This document shows, piece by piece, positions 33,301-45,119 of a stretch of DNA of 64,000 nt. Location of the stretch: positions 99,105,353-99,169,352 of the forward strand of contig OY804580.1 in NCBI GenBank assembly GCA_963680875.1, read 5' to 3'. How positions within the stretch are numbered: position 1 is the first letter of the stretch; the number at the start of each line of letters is the position of its first letter. Under the pieces are notes generated by a model. That model saw only the letters and a list, made by a program, of their open reading frames with translations, was not told where the DNA came from and searched no databases. This stretch comes from Bathymodiolus brooksi (Eukaryota > Mollusca > Bivalvia > Mytilida > Modiolidae). A program made the position numbers and the translations under genes.

Positions 33301-36300
33301 ATTTTCAATGGTGTCATCTATCACATCCTACAATGTCAAAAATGTCTGAAAAGAGCAAGAAGCAAGTGTCATTCTAATCATTTTCAATGGTGTCATCTAT
33401 CACATCCACATCCTGCAATGTCAAAATGTCTGAAAAGAGCAGAAATAAGTGTCATTCTAATCATTTTCAATGGTGTCCTCTATCACATCCACATCCTACA
33501 ATGTCAAAATGTCTGAAAAGAGCAAAAAGCAAGTGTCATTCTAATCATTTTCAATGGTGTCATCTATCACATCCACATCCTGCAATGTCAAAATGTCTGA
33601 AAAGAGCAGAAACAAGTGTCATTCTAATCATTTTCAATGGTGTCGAATATCACATCCACATCCTGCAATGTCAAAATGTCTGAAAAGAGCAAAAAAAACA
33701 AGTGTCATTCTAATCGTTTTCAATGGTGTCCTCTATCACATCCACATCCTGCAATGTCAAAATGTCTGAAAAGAACAGAAACAAGTGTCATTCTAATCAT
33801 TTTCAATGGTGTCCTCTATCACATCCACATCCTGCAATGTCAAAATGTCTGAAAAGAGCAAAAAAAACAAGTGTCATTCTAATCGTTTTCAATGGTGTCC
33901 TCTATCACATCCACATCCTGCAATGTCAAAATGTCTGAAAAGAGCAAGAAACAAGTGTCATTCTAATCGTTTTCAATGGTGTCCTCTATCACATCCACAT
34001 CCTGCAATGTCAAAATGTCTGAAAAGAGCAGAAACAAGTGTCATTCTAATCGTTTTCAATGGTGTCATCTATCACATCCACATCCTGCAATGTCAAAATG
34101 TCTGAAAAGAGCAGAAACAAGTGTCATTCTAATCGTTTTCAATGGTGTCGTCTATCACATCCACATCCTGCAATGTCAAAATGTCTGAAAAGAGCAAGAA
34201 GCAAGTGTCATTCTAATCGTTTTCAATGGTGTCATCTATCACATCCACATCCTGCAATGTCAAAATGTCTGAAAAGAGCAAGAAACAAGTGTTATTCTAA
34301 TCATTTTCAATGGTGTCATCTATCACATCCTGCAATGTCAAAATGTCTGAAAAGAGCAAGAAGCAAGTGTCATTCTAATCATTTTCAATGGTGTCATCTA
34401 TCACATCCACATCTTGCAATGTCAAAATGTCTGAAAAGAGCAGAAATAAGTGTCATTCTAATCATTTTCAATGGTGTCCTCTATCACATCCACATCCTGC
34501 AATGTCAAAATGTCTGAAAAGAGCAAGAAATAAGTGTCATTCTAATCATTTTCAATGGTGTCCTCTATCATATCCACATCCTGCAATGTCAAAATGTCTG
34601 AAAAGAGCAAGAAGCAAGTGTCATTCTAATCATTTTCAATGGTGTCATCTATCACATCCACATCCTGCAATGTCAAAATGTCTGAAAAGAGCAAGAAACA
34701 AGTGTTATTCTAATCATTTTCAATGGTGTCATCTATCACATCCTGCAATGTCAAAATGTCTGAAAAGAGCAGAAATAAGTGTCATTCTAATCATTTTCAA
34801 TGGTGTCCTCTATCACATCCACATCCTGCAATGTCAAAATGTCTGAAAAGAGCAAGAAATAAGTGTCATTCTAATCATTTTCAATGGTGTCCTCTATCAC
34901 ATCCACATCCTGCAATGTCAAAATGTCTGAAAAGAGCAAGAAGCAAGTGTCATTCTAATCGTTTTCAATGGTGTCATCTATCACATCCACATCCTGCAAT
35001 GTCAAAATGTCTGAAAAGAGCAAGAAACAAGTGTTATTCTAATCATTTTCAATGGTGTCCTCTATCACATCCTGCAATGTCAAAATGTCTGAAAAGAGCA
35101 AGAAGCAAGTGTCATTCTAATCATTTTCAATGGTGTCCTCTATCACATCCACATCCTGCAATGTCAAAATGTCTGAAAAGAGCAAGAAGCAAGTGTCATT
35201 CTAATCGTTTTCAATGGTGTCATCTATCACATCCACATCCTGCAATGTCAAAATGTCTGAAAAGAGCAAGAAACAAGTGTTATTCTAATCATTTTCAATG
35301 GTGTCATCTATCACATCCTGCAATGTCAAAATGTCTGAAAAGAGCAAGAAGCAAGTGTCATTCTAATCATTTTCAATGGTGTCATCTATCACATCCACAT
35401 CTTGCAATGTCAAAATGTCTGAAAAGAGCAGAAATAAGTGTCATTCTAATCATTTTCAATGGTGTCCTCTATCACATCCACATCCTGCAATGTCAAAATG
35501 TCTGAAAAGAGCAAGAAATAAGTGTCATTCTAATCATTTTCAATGGTGTCCTCTATCACATCCACATCCTGCAATGTCAAAATGTCTGAAAAGAGCAAGA
35601 AGCAAGTGTCATTCTAATCGTTTTCAATGGTGTCATCTATCACATCCACATCCTGCAATGTCAAAATGTCTGAAAAGAGCAAGAAACAAGTGTTATTCTA
35701 ATCATTTTCAATGGTGTCATCTATCACATCCTGCAATGTCAAAATGTCTGAAAAGAGCAAGAAGCAAATGTCATTCTAATCATTTTCAATGGTGTCATCT
35801 ATCACATCCACATCCTGCAATGTCAAAATGTCTGAAAAGAGCAGAAATAAGTGTCATTCTAATCATTTTCAATGGTGTCCTCTATCACATCCACATCCTG
35901 CAATGTCAAAATGTCTGAAAAGAGCAAGAAGCAAGTGTCATTCTAATCGTTTTCAATGGTGTCATCTATCACATCCACATCCTGCAATGTCAAAATGTCT
36001 GAAAAGAGCAGAAACAAGTGTCATTCTAATCATTTTCAATGGTGTCATCTATCACATCCTGCAATGTCAAAATGTCTGAAAAGAGCAAGAAGCAAGTGTC
36101 ATTCTAATCATTTTCAATGGTGTCATCTATCACATCCACATCCTGCAATGTCAAAATGTCTGAAAAGAGCAGAAACAAGTGTCATTCTAATCATTTTCAA
36201 TGGTGTCATCTATCACATCCTGCAATGTCAAAATGTCTGAAAAGAGCAAGAAGCAAGTGTCATTCTAATCGTTTTCAATGGTGTCCTCTATCACATCCAC

Positions 36301-39300
36301 ATCCTGCAATGTCAAAATGTCTGAAAAGAGCAAGAAATAAGTGTCATTCTAATCATTTTCAATGGTGTCCTCTATCACATCCACATCCTGCAATGTCAAA
36401 ATGTCTGAAAAGAGCAAGAAGCAAGTGTCATTCTAATCGTTTTCAATGGTGTCATCTATCACATCCACATCCTGCAATGTCAAAATGTCTGAAAAGAGCA
36501 AGAAACAAGTGTTATTCTAATCATTTTCAATGGTGTCATCTATCACATCCTACAATGTCAAAAATGTCTGAAAAGAGCAAGAAGCAAGTGTCATTCTAAT
36601 CATTTTCAATGGTGTCATCTATCACATCCACATCCTGCAATGTCAAAATGTCTGAAAAGAGCAGAAATAAGTGTCATTCTAATCATTTTCAATGGTGTCC
36701 TCTATCACATCCACATCCTACAATGTCAAAATGTCTGAAAAGAGCAAAAAGCAAGTGTCATTCTAATCATTTTCAATGGTGTCATCTATCACATCCACAT
36801 CCTGCAATGTCAAAATGTCTGAAAAGAGCAGAAACAAGTGTCATTCTAATCATTTTCAATGGTGTCGAATATCACATCCACATCCTGCAATGTCAAAATG
36901 TCTGAAAAGAGCAAAAAAAACAAGTGTCATTCTAATCGTTTTCAATGGTGTCCTCTATCACATCCACATCCTGCAATGTCAAAATGTCTGAAAAGAACAG
37001 AAACAAGTGTCATTCTAATCATTTTCAATGGTGTCCTCTATCACATCCACATCCTGCAATGTCAAAATGTCTGAAAAGAGCAAAAAAAACAAGTGTCATT
37101 CTAATCGTTTTCAATGGTGTCCTCTATCACATCCACATCCTGCAATGTCAAAATGTCTGAAAAGAGCAAGAAACAAGTGTCATTCTAATCGTTTTCAATG
37201 GTGTCCTCTATCACATCCACATCCTGCAATGTCAAAATGTCTGAAAAGAGCAGAAACAAGTGTCATTCTAATCGTTTTCAATGGTGTCATCTATCACATC
37301 CACATCCTGCAATGTCAAAATGTCTGAAAAGAGCAGAAACAAGTGTCATTCTAATCGTTTTCAATGGTGTCGTCTATCACATCCACATCCTGCAATGTCA
37401 AAATGTCTGAAAAGAGCAAGAAGCAAGTGTCATTCTAATCGTTTTCAATGGTGTCATCTATCACATCCACATCCTGCAATGTCAAAATGTCTGAAAAGAG
37501 CAAGAAACAAGTGTTATTCTAATCATTTTCAATGGTGTCATCTATCACATCCTGCAATGTCAAAATGTCTGAAAAGAGCAAGAAGCAAGTGTCATTCTAA
37601 TCATTTTCAATGGTGTCATCTATCACATCCACATCTTGCAATGTCAAAATGTCTGAAAAGAGCAGAAATAAGTGTCATTCTAATCATTTTCAATGGTGTC
37701 CTCTATCACATCCACATCCTGCAATGTCAAAATGTCTGAAAAGAGCAAGAAATAAGTGTCATTCTAATCATTTTCAATGGTGTCCTCTATCATATCCACA
37801 TCCTGCAATGTCAAAATGTCTGAAAAGAGCAAGAAGCAAGTGTCATTCTAATCATTTTCAATGGTGTCATCTATCACATCCACATCCTGCAATGTCAAAA
37901 TGTCTGAAAAGAGCAAGAAACAAGTGTTATTCTAATCATTTTCAATGGTGTCATCTATCACATCCTGCAATGTCAAAATGTCTGAAAAGAGCAGAAATAA
38001 GTGTCATTCTAATCATTTTCAATGGTGTCCTCTATCACATCCACATCCTGCAATGTCAAAATGTCTGAAAAGAGCAAGAAATAAGTGTCATTCTAATCAT
38101 TTTCAATGGTGTCCTCTATCACATCCACATCCTGCAATGTCAAAATGTCTGAAAAGAGCAAGAAGCAAGTGTCATTCTAATCGTTTTCAATGGTGTCATC
38201 TATCACATCCACATCCTGCAATGTCAAAATGTCTGAAAAGAGCAAGAAACAAGTGTTATTCTAATCATTTTCAATGGTGTCCTCTATCACATCCTGCAAT
38301 GTCAAAATGTCTGAAAAGAGCAAGAAGCAAGTGTCATTCTAATCATTTTCAATGGTGTCCTCTATCACATCCACATCCTGCAATGTCAAAATGTCTGAAA
38401 AGAGCAAGAAGCAAGTGTCATTCTAATCGTTTTCAATGGTGTCATCTATCACATCCACATCCTGCAATGTCAAAATGTCTGAAAAGAGCAAGAAACAAGT
38501 GTTATTCTAATCATTTTCAATGGTGTCATCTATCACATCCTGCAATGTCAAAATGTCTGAAAAGAGCAAGAAGCAAGTGTCATTCTAATCATTTTCAATG
38601 GTGTCATCTATCACATCCACATCTTGCAATGTCAAAATGTCTGAAAAGAGCAGAAATAAGTGTCATTCTAATCATTTTCAATGGTGTCCTCTATCACATC
38701 CACATCCTGCAATGTCAAAATGTCTGAAAAGAGCAAGAAATAAGTGTCATTCTAATCATTTTCAATGGTGTCCTCTATCACATCCACATCCTGCAATGTC
38801 AAAATGTCTGAAAAGAGCAAGAAGCAAGTGTCATTCTAATCGTTTTCAATGGTGTCATCTATCACATCCACATCCTGCAATGTCAAAATGTCTGAAAAGA
38901 GCAAGAAACAAGTGTTATTCTAATCATTTTCAATGGTGTCATCTATCACATCCTGCAATGTCAAAATGTCTGAAAAGAGCAAGAAGCAAGTGTCATTCTA
39001 ATCATTTTCAATGGTGTCATCTATCACATCCACATCCTGCAATGTCAAAATGTCTGAAAAGAGCAGAAATAAGTGTCATTCTAATCATTTTCAATGGTGT
39101 CCTCTATCACATCCACATCCTGCAATGTCAAAATGTCTGAAAAGAGCAAGAAGCAAGTGTCATTCTAATCGTTTTCAATGGTGTCATCTATCACATCCAC
39201 ATCCTGCAATGTCAAAATGTCTGAAAAGAGCAGAAACAAGTGTCATTCTAATCATTTTCAATGGTGTCATCTATCACATCCTGCAATGTCAAAATGTCTG

Positions 39301-40002
39301 AAAAGAGCAAGAAGCAAGTGTCATTCTAATCATTTTCAATGGTGTCATCTATCACATCCACATCCTGCAATGTCAAAATGTCTGAAAAGAGCAGAAACAA
39401 GTGTCATTCTAATCATTTTCAATGGTGTCATCTATCACATCCTGCAATGTCAAAATGTCTGAAAAGAGCAAGAAGCAAGTGTCATTCTAATCGTTTTCAA
39501 TGGTGTCCTCTATCACATCCACATCCTGCAATGTCAAAATGTCTGAAAAGAGCAAGAAATAAGTGTCATTCTAATCATTTTCAATGGTGTCCTCTATCAC
39601 ATCCACATCCTGCAATGTCAAAATGTCTGAAAAGAGCAAGAAGCAAGTGTCATTCTAATCGTTTTCAATGGTGTCATCTATCACATCCACATCCTGCAAT
39701 GTCAAAATGTCTGAAAAGAGCAAGAAACAAGTGTTATTCTAATCATTTTCAATGGTGTCATCTATCACATCCTACAATGTCAAAAATGTCTGAAAAGAGC
39801 AAGAAGCAAGTGTCATTCTAATCATTTTCAATGGTGTCATCTATCACATCCACATCCTGCAATGTCAAAATGTCTGAAAAGAGCAGAAATAAGTGTCATT
39901 CTAATCATTTTCAATGGTGTCCTCTATCACATCCACATCCTGCAATGTCAAAATGTCTGAAAAGAGCAAAAAGCAAGTGTCATTCTAATCATTTTCAATG
40001 GT
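30340..40002. repeat. Three copies of a ~3.22-kb higher-order repeat (about 39 monomers each)
   Basis: Ordered monomer variants repeat at offsets of 3,219 bp (30,335 to 33,554) and 3,222 bp (33,554 to 36,776, then to 39,998). Markers include GTGTCGAATATC, GAGCAAAAAAAACAAG, the CATCTTGCAATG monomers and the 77-78-bp units. The 3-bp difference is explained by one monomer near 32,379 (GAGCAAGCAAGTG instead of GAGCAAGAAGCAAGTG). Copies 2 and 3 look almost identical. Confidence 0.9.
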
Positions 40003-40422
40003 GTCATCTATCACATCCACATCCTGCAATGTCAAAATGTCTGAAAAGAGCAGAAATAAGTGTCATTCTAATCATTTTCAATGGTGTCATCTATCACATC
40101 CACATCCTGCAATGTCAAAATGTCTGAAAAGAGCAAGAAGCAAGTGTCATTCTAATCATTTTCAATGGTGTCATCTATCACATCCACATCCTGCAATGTC
40201 AAAATGTCTGAAAAGAGCAAGAAGCAAGTGTCATTCTAATCGTTTTCAATGGTGTCCTCTATCACATCCACATTTATACTGTTACTGTTTCTTACCGTTG
40301 TTCTACTTGATCAGGTACTAGGAAAGCTTTATTAGGTGCATAACTAAATAACACTGAAGTTTATTTGAGCTCTTTATTAGTGATCAAATCACACAGTGAC
40401 AATAGCAGGATAATAAATGATA

Positions 40423-40600
40423 CAGTGAAAACCGCCGAAACCGAACCCTGACTCACAGTGAGTAAACTGAAAATCTGCCTAATCCAGACAGACTTATCTG
40501 CTAATTGTCTCTGTAATTTTAACCTGTATAAACCAAACACCTGTCTAATTTGAACAAATTCTTCAGTCCCAAAGGAGTTTGGTTTAGACAGGTTTTACTA
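40423..40600. mobile_element. pogo/Tigger-like MITE, diverged
   Basis: TA|CAGTGAAAACCGCC at the left and GACAGGTTTTACTA|TA at the right. Inner segments (CCTAATCCAGACAG, CCTGTATAAACCAAACACCT) look like tandemly reused terminal sequence. It lies between the satellite end and exon 6. Confidence 0.6.
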
Positions 40601-40637
40601 TATTAAGTTAACAATAGTGTACAAATGTTATTAACAG

Positions 40638-40758
40638 GTGACTAATCCATCTGATGAAGAACAAAATCAAAACAGGTTATATATAGATACTGTAAAACCG
40701 ATTTACCGAGACTCGGGAGAGTATGCTATGGTTCCAGGACAATTCCATGTTCGTAGAG
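40638..40758 (+). CDS. CUB membrane protein, exon 6 (tyrosine-motif segment)
   Basis: Acceptor TATTAACAG, donor AGAG|GTATAT, phase 1. It encodes residues 298-337 with three tyrosines in acidic or motif-like settings: YIDT (312-315), YRDS (320-323) and YAMV (326-329). YAMV fits the YxxPhi sorting consensus, and all three could be phosphotyrosine docking sites; these roles are inference. The exon starts 365 bp after the satellite ends and 37 bp after a pogo-like MITE. Confidence 0.8.
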
Positions 40759-40901
40759 GTATATATTAGATATATTTATTACTGAAATTTACAGTTCCTA
40801 AATAATGTAATTCTCCTCCCTCAGGCATAGGTGACCGTAGCCTATTTTAACTATCCTTTTTAGGCCCTTTGGTTTTACGGCTCACAAAGCTTTAAATTAT
40901 T

Positions 40902-40995
40902 TGGCGTTCCAATCTTTCGATTTTGAGCATACCTGATGAAGGTTATCCCAGAAACACGTCGTGGGCACTAAATTTGATATCTACGTTTTTATTAT
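40902..40995. repeat. Dispersed ~95-bp repeat, copy 2
   Basis: GATGAAGGTTATCCCAGAAA and TTGATATCTACGTTTTTATT in the same order and orientation as 18,043-18,150. It lies just after exon 6 and abuts the 40,993 element. Confidence 0.55.
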
Positions 40996-41492
40996 CCCCT
41001 CGCCAACGAAGTTGCGAAGGGATATAGTAACACAACCGTCCGTCCTTCCGTAACATCTCTGTGAACACTCTAGAATCAACATCCTTCAATGGATTTTGAC
41101 CAAACTTGGTACATACTTAGTCCTTAAGAGAATCTGGAACCCTATTGATTTTCAAGGTCAGCGGGTCAAATTTTATCGCATAACATCCTTGTGAACACTA
41201 TAGAATCAACATCCTTCAATGGATTTTGACCAAACATGGTATATACTTAGTCCTTAAGAGAATCTGGAACCCTATTGATTTTCAAGGTCAAAGGTCAAGG
41301 TCACCGGGTTAAATTTTTACCGCATAACATCCTTGTGAACACTTTAGAATCAACATTTTTCAATGGATTTTGACCAAACTTGGTACATACTTAGTCCTTA
41401 AGAGAATCTGGAACCCTATTGATTTTCAAGGTCAAAGTCACAGGGTCAAATTTTTAGGCGAGGGGATACGTCACGCTTTGCGTTGCCCTTGT
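40993..41492. repeat. Element with ~150-bp internal tandem repeats and CCCCTCGCC ends
   Basis: Starts ATCCCCTCGCCAACGAAG and ends AGGCGAGGGGATACGTCACG, giving a 9-bp inverted terminus (CCCCTCGCC/GGCGAGGGG). Three internal units share ATCAACATCCTTCAATGG, ATTTTGACCAAAC, TACTTAGTCCTTAAGAGAAT and CTGGAACCCTATTGATTTTC. Intron 6 of the CUB gene. Layout parallels 18,979-19,596, with different sequence. Confidence 0.65.
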
Positions 41493-41692
41493 TTATATAA
41501 TTTTTCTTGAAATATATAAGAGTGGAAAGTAATCGAAATTCAAATATTTGCAATATGGAAAGGTGGAAATTCAAATGTTTTAATTTCTTTAATTATAATT
41601 AGTGTTTCCATATGGATTATTTTGAATACATAATATACTTTGTATGCTGATTTTTAAAATTATATTGTACCTCTTTATTTTTGGGGATTAGG

Positions 41693-41937
41693 GTGTTTAA
41701 TGCCACTTTCAACAATATTTCAGTTATGTCGTGGCTGTCAGTTTTAATGTTGGAGGAAAGTGGAGTACTTGGTGAATACCACCAACCTGACACAAGTCAC
41801 TGACAAATTTTATCCCATAATGTTGTATCAAGTACACCCCACCTGAGCGGGATTCGAACTCTCAACTTTAATGGTGATAGGCACTGATTGCCAAGGTAGT
41901 TGTAAATCAAACTACCATAGGATCACGATGACCCCCC
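41693..41937 (-). mobile_element. SINE family A copy between ~100-bp direct repeats
   Basis: GTTTAATGCCACTTTCAACA ... GAGCGGGATTCGAACTCTCA ... GTAGTTGTAAATCAAACTAC. The flanks 41,589-41,690 and 41,940-42,040 are about 90% alike (GTTTCCATATGGATTATTTT, GAATACATAATATACT). Intron 6. Confidence 0.8.
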
Positions 41938-42040
41938 TTAATTATAATTAATGTTTCCATATGGATTATTTTGAATACATAATATACTGGTGTACTGATT
42001 TTAAAAATTGTATTGTACCTATTATTTAAGGTCTTCATAA

Positions 42041-43363
42041 ATTAAATATATGAACTAAAATTTGAATTTCTAGATAATTTGAAAGAGAATAAAATACATT
42101 TATTTGTATTAAAATAAGATTGATTAAAGGTATATATAACAAAAATGTATAATTTGTTTATAAAAAATTACCACATTTTTTATTCTCTTAAGCTATTGTC
42201 TTGACCAATGAGGCAAGTCTTAGACCAACTGATTGCTGTTTAAAAAAAACATGATTATCTTGGGGTAATTACAACAAAGTTTATCTTCATATTTTAAATA
42301 TTCTTTCAAGTTTCAAGCATAGTATTGCCCATGGCAACAAAATATTACTGATTGACACATTTTATTTGCAGTTCTTATGACGTCTGCTTGTAGTCCTGAT
42401 GGATCTGTTTTCTTTCAGGTAAATAACGTAGCTCAGTGTACCTCCTTGTACATCATGCATCAGTTAAAATGACATTCCTTTAATTTTTTTCCCTTTACAT
42501 GTTCAAATTTTTCTTTTAAGTTCACCTATTTCAAGCACGAAGGGTGGAATTCGGCCCTATCTTCAAAACATATTTTTTCATTATATTCTGCTAATATATG
42601 TTTGATACTATTGATCCTTGGGTGGGGGATCCCTCTTTTCAAGGGGATTAGTGGCACTTTTTTGTCCCCACCTTTGCTATTTGATGTCATTTATTCATTT
42701 GATGTTATGCAATTATTATATAATTTCAGTCATGATTATGTTATATTATGTAACAATTTTAGAGATGCAATTTATGATAATGATTAAATGACCTTTTCCA
42801 CAAATCAGTGTTTGATTAATTTAGCAAACTAGCTAGGACTCTGTTGTCACTATATTTAATCTACAGGTATATTGGTTGTCATAAATGTATTTTTTAGCCT
42901 ATTTTAACATTTTTGTAAATTTTAAGGACAGAAAACTACCATTTGATGAAAAATCCCAAATTTCTGGACATTTTCAATAATAAATAAAAAGAACAACTAA
43001 TAATGAAAATACTTAATGAATAAGATGTATTTCCTTGTCATTTTTGTATTAATGATATATTTTTTTGTAATATCAACATGTAATTTATTTTGGTAAAAAA
43101 TTGTCATTTCTTTATGAAAAATCACAGATTTCAGGTAAATATTTAAAAAAAAAATTAGCATCATTTTTCAACATTTAAAAATAAGCAGAACTGTTGAGAA
43201 TATGATTATGTTGACAATTATGTACACACATTTACAATCTAATTGTTAAAACAATGTATTTTTGAGTAAAAAAAATATCGATTTTTTGGAATATATTTTT
43301 CATAATTTTTTTTAGCTCATTTTAACATTTCTCAACATTTTAAACTGACCATTATGGAGGTAT
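42041..43363. other. Very AT-rich intron DNA with degenerate ~200-bp repeat
   Basis: Recurring TTAGCCTATTTTAACATTTT / TTAGCTCATTTTAACATTTC / CATCATTTTTCAACATTT with similar spacing, continuing to ~43,720. Exon 7 (42,372-42,418) lies inside; otherwise no gene. Confidence 0.45.
42372..42418 (+). CDS. CUB membrane protein, exon 7 (47-nt microexon-like)
   Basis: A 47-nt exon bounded by TTTATTTGCAG and TTTCAG|GTAAAT. It encodes residues 338-353 (VLMTSACSPDGSVFFQ) and joins phase 1 to phase 0 without breaking the frame. Because it is not a multiple of three, skipping it would shift the frame of the whole C-terminal tail. No domain is visible. Support is splice-site quality plus exact phase fit on both sides. 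Confidence 0.7.
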
Positions 43364-43371
43364 GTAAACAC

Positions 43372-43459
43372 ACAGGGGCTAGGTGCGTCCGATAAAAAAA
43401 ATAAAGTATTATATAGTATTTTTTTTATTATTTTTTTCGGACGCACCTAGCCCCTGTGT
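43372..43459. mobile_element. Short foldback MITE, hAT-like
   Basis: 88 bp: ACAGGGGCTAGGTGCGTCCG, an A/T-rich centre, and CGGACGCACCTAGCCCCTGT. GTAAACAC flanks both sides (43,364-43,371 and 43,460-43,467), an apparent 8-bp target duplication. Intron 7 of the CUB gene. Confidence 0.8.
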
Positions 43460-43955
43460 GTAAACACCTGTTTACCTTATTTGCATTTTTTTTTTCAGAT
43501 TATTTACAATATTTTATGGTAAAAAAGACATTTTATACAAAATTGCATTTTTTTAAAATTTATTTTTAAAAAGTTGTAATTAAGTAATTCATTTGATCAT
43601 TTTTTTAACTTTGACAAATGACAAGATGTAAATGGTTGTTTATATCATTTACAATTTGTGTTCAATTTAAATACTACATTTTTGGGTAAAAATATTAAAT
43701 TAGTTTTAATGAGTTATTTTTCAACATTTTGATCAGTAAAATATGGATGTATGTAGACAATTGTTTACTTCAGTGGATTACAACATTTATTCTAAAAGGC
43801 TGCTTATATATGAAAAAAATCCTCAACAGCAGTACTAATACTTGTGATGTGAATTATTACATTATTACTAGAATGTTTTTACTGCAAAAAGCAACAAATA
43901 AATGTTATATAATCATTATTATATTATAAGGTGTTCCTAATAATATGGTAGGATC

Positions 43956-44503
43956 TCATTCCTCTATAACACTTTCGTCACTATCAGTGTCATCAATCAC
44001 ATAACTAGCATCTTCTAAGTGTTCCCCCCGATTCCTGACTCCGTAAGAGATATGCGGTTTGTGTCTTGCATATCCAAGGTACCACAAGATGGACACAATG
44101 TGAGAGCATACTCCAACCACTCGTGCTCCTGCTCGACATTTGCAGTGCCATGCGGTAGCTTCCGCTGGGCTGTACTCAATCCATAACAAATATGTCCTGG
44201 ATGATGTGTGGCGACTCTGTAACCGAACGCGTATCAAATGATCATCTTCTTGATGGACAAAAATCTCAGAATTGCCCTCTAAATATTCCTGCATGTAGCT
44301 GGAACTGAGTTTGAGCTGGTAAACCCCACATGTAATGTTATGCAGCTCAGTCTCGTCGAGATGTGGAAAGTCAGCTAAATAATTATCTTCCAAATAATAG
44401 AACGCCTCTCCAGGTTTTCATCTTCCACCCTTTGCCTCAGTGTATTAATTTGCCTTGAGAAATGTACCATTTTTGCTCCTAAAGATTCATCATTATCATA
44501 ACC
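43956..44503 (-). pseudogene. SWIM zinc-finger C-terminal fragment of a transposon-derived gene
   Basis: The minus-strand frame from 44,393 to 43,956 reads YLEDNYLADFPHLDETELHN and continues to a SWIM zinc finger with pattern CxC-x9-CxH (C-K-C ... G-V-C-S-H), then an acidic tail ending DESVIEE and a stop. Upstream, 44,395-44,503 holds a second open segment (DESLGAKMVHFSRQINTLRQ) in another frame, so there is a frameshift near 44,395-44,410, or an unrecognised intron. SWIM fingers of this type occur in large repeated gene families in corals and bivalves that are linked to DNA transposases; this is from general family knowledge, not a search. It lies antisense in intron 7 of the CUB gene. Confidence 0.6.
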
Positions 44504-44756
44504 TAAACATAACAAAACAGTTCTGGAATTTCCAGAAATTAATAAATTTCTTCAATAATTTCTCAAATGCAATGTCAATAATTTAAAATGTTTATGAAAA
44601 GGTTTAGGGTATCATTTACATGTTAGACAAACATGAAAAATTATAATGTCTTTAAAGCAAATCTGCAATTCACAATTTTCAAAGTTACTCCTCTGGACAA
44701 TCATGTTTCAGTATTTTATCACAATGATTTTGAATACTTCTTCATTATAAAAACCG

Positions 44757-45078
44757 CATCGGTGGTGTAATTGTTAGCGTGCTCTCCTCGAGTGTGGTAG
44801 GTCATGGGTTCTAGCCCCGATGCTTCTCTGCTAAGCACACGACATTAAGGAGAAAGAGCAAAGACTGGTTGGCTCGGAATCAAGATATGTTTCCGAAAGG
44901 GGCGACATGTCTGTCCATGGACTGTTGTTTCAGTAAGCTAGCACTATAAAAATCCAACTAAGCGTGTTGGTCTAGTACCAAGTGGACTTCATCATCATCT
45001 CATTGAAAATTACCTTGTTCTCGCCATCATATAGCTGAAAAAAATTGCTGAGTTGGTGTTAAACAACAATCACTCACT
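44757..45078 (+). mobile_element. SINE family B copy (reference-like)
   Basis: CGCATCGGTGGTGTAATTGT, TAGCGTGCTCTCCTCGAGTG, B box GTCATGGGTTCTAGCCC, body GGGGCGACATGTCTGTCC and AATCCAACTAAGCGTGTTGG, tail AGCTGAAAAAAATTGCTGAG, GTGTTAAACAACAATCACTC. It separates the two halves of the SWIM-type relic. Confidence 0.85.
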
Positions 45079-45119
45079 TTTCAGTATAAACATGTATACG
45101 GTATGTAGATCCCATATTT

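Larger units (their letters stand above)
22135..40273. repeat. 18.1-kb tandem array of an 83-bp satellite (about 218 monomers) in intron 5
   Basis: The consensus monomer contains TGCAATGTCAAAATGTCTGA, AAAGAGCAGAAACAAGTGTC, ATTCTAATCATTTTCAATGG and TGTCCTCTATCACATCCACA. Main length variants: 83 bp; 84 bp (GAGCAAGAAGCAAG instead of GAGCAGAAACAAG); 86 bp (A-run expanded); and 77-78 bp (one CACATC lost). The first ~5 units (22,135-22,610) are diverged, 22,611-26,345 is nearly homogeneous, 26,346-30,300 is mosaic with block duplications, and 30,340-40,000 is a higher-order repeat. Overlapping ORFs of 70-260 codons recur through it because 84-bp units stay in frame; they are artefacts of repetition. 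The array lies wholly in the CUB gene's intron 5 and ends 365 bp before exon 6. Confidence 0.97.

Noticed and set aside
22135..40273. CRISPR-like regular repeat
   Set aside because: Whole 83-bp unit is repeated with no unique spacers, and the genome is eukaryotic with introns.
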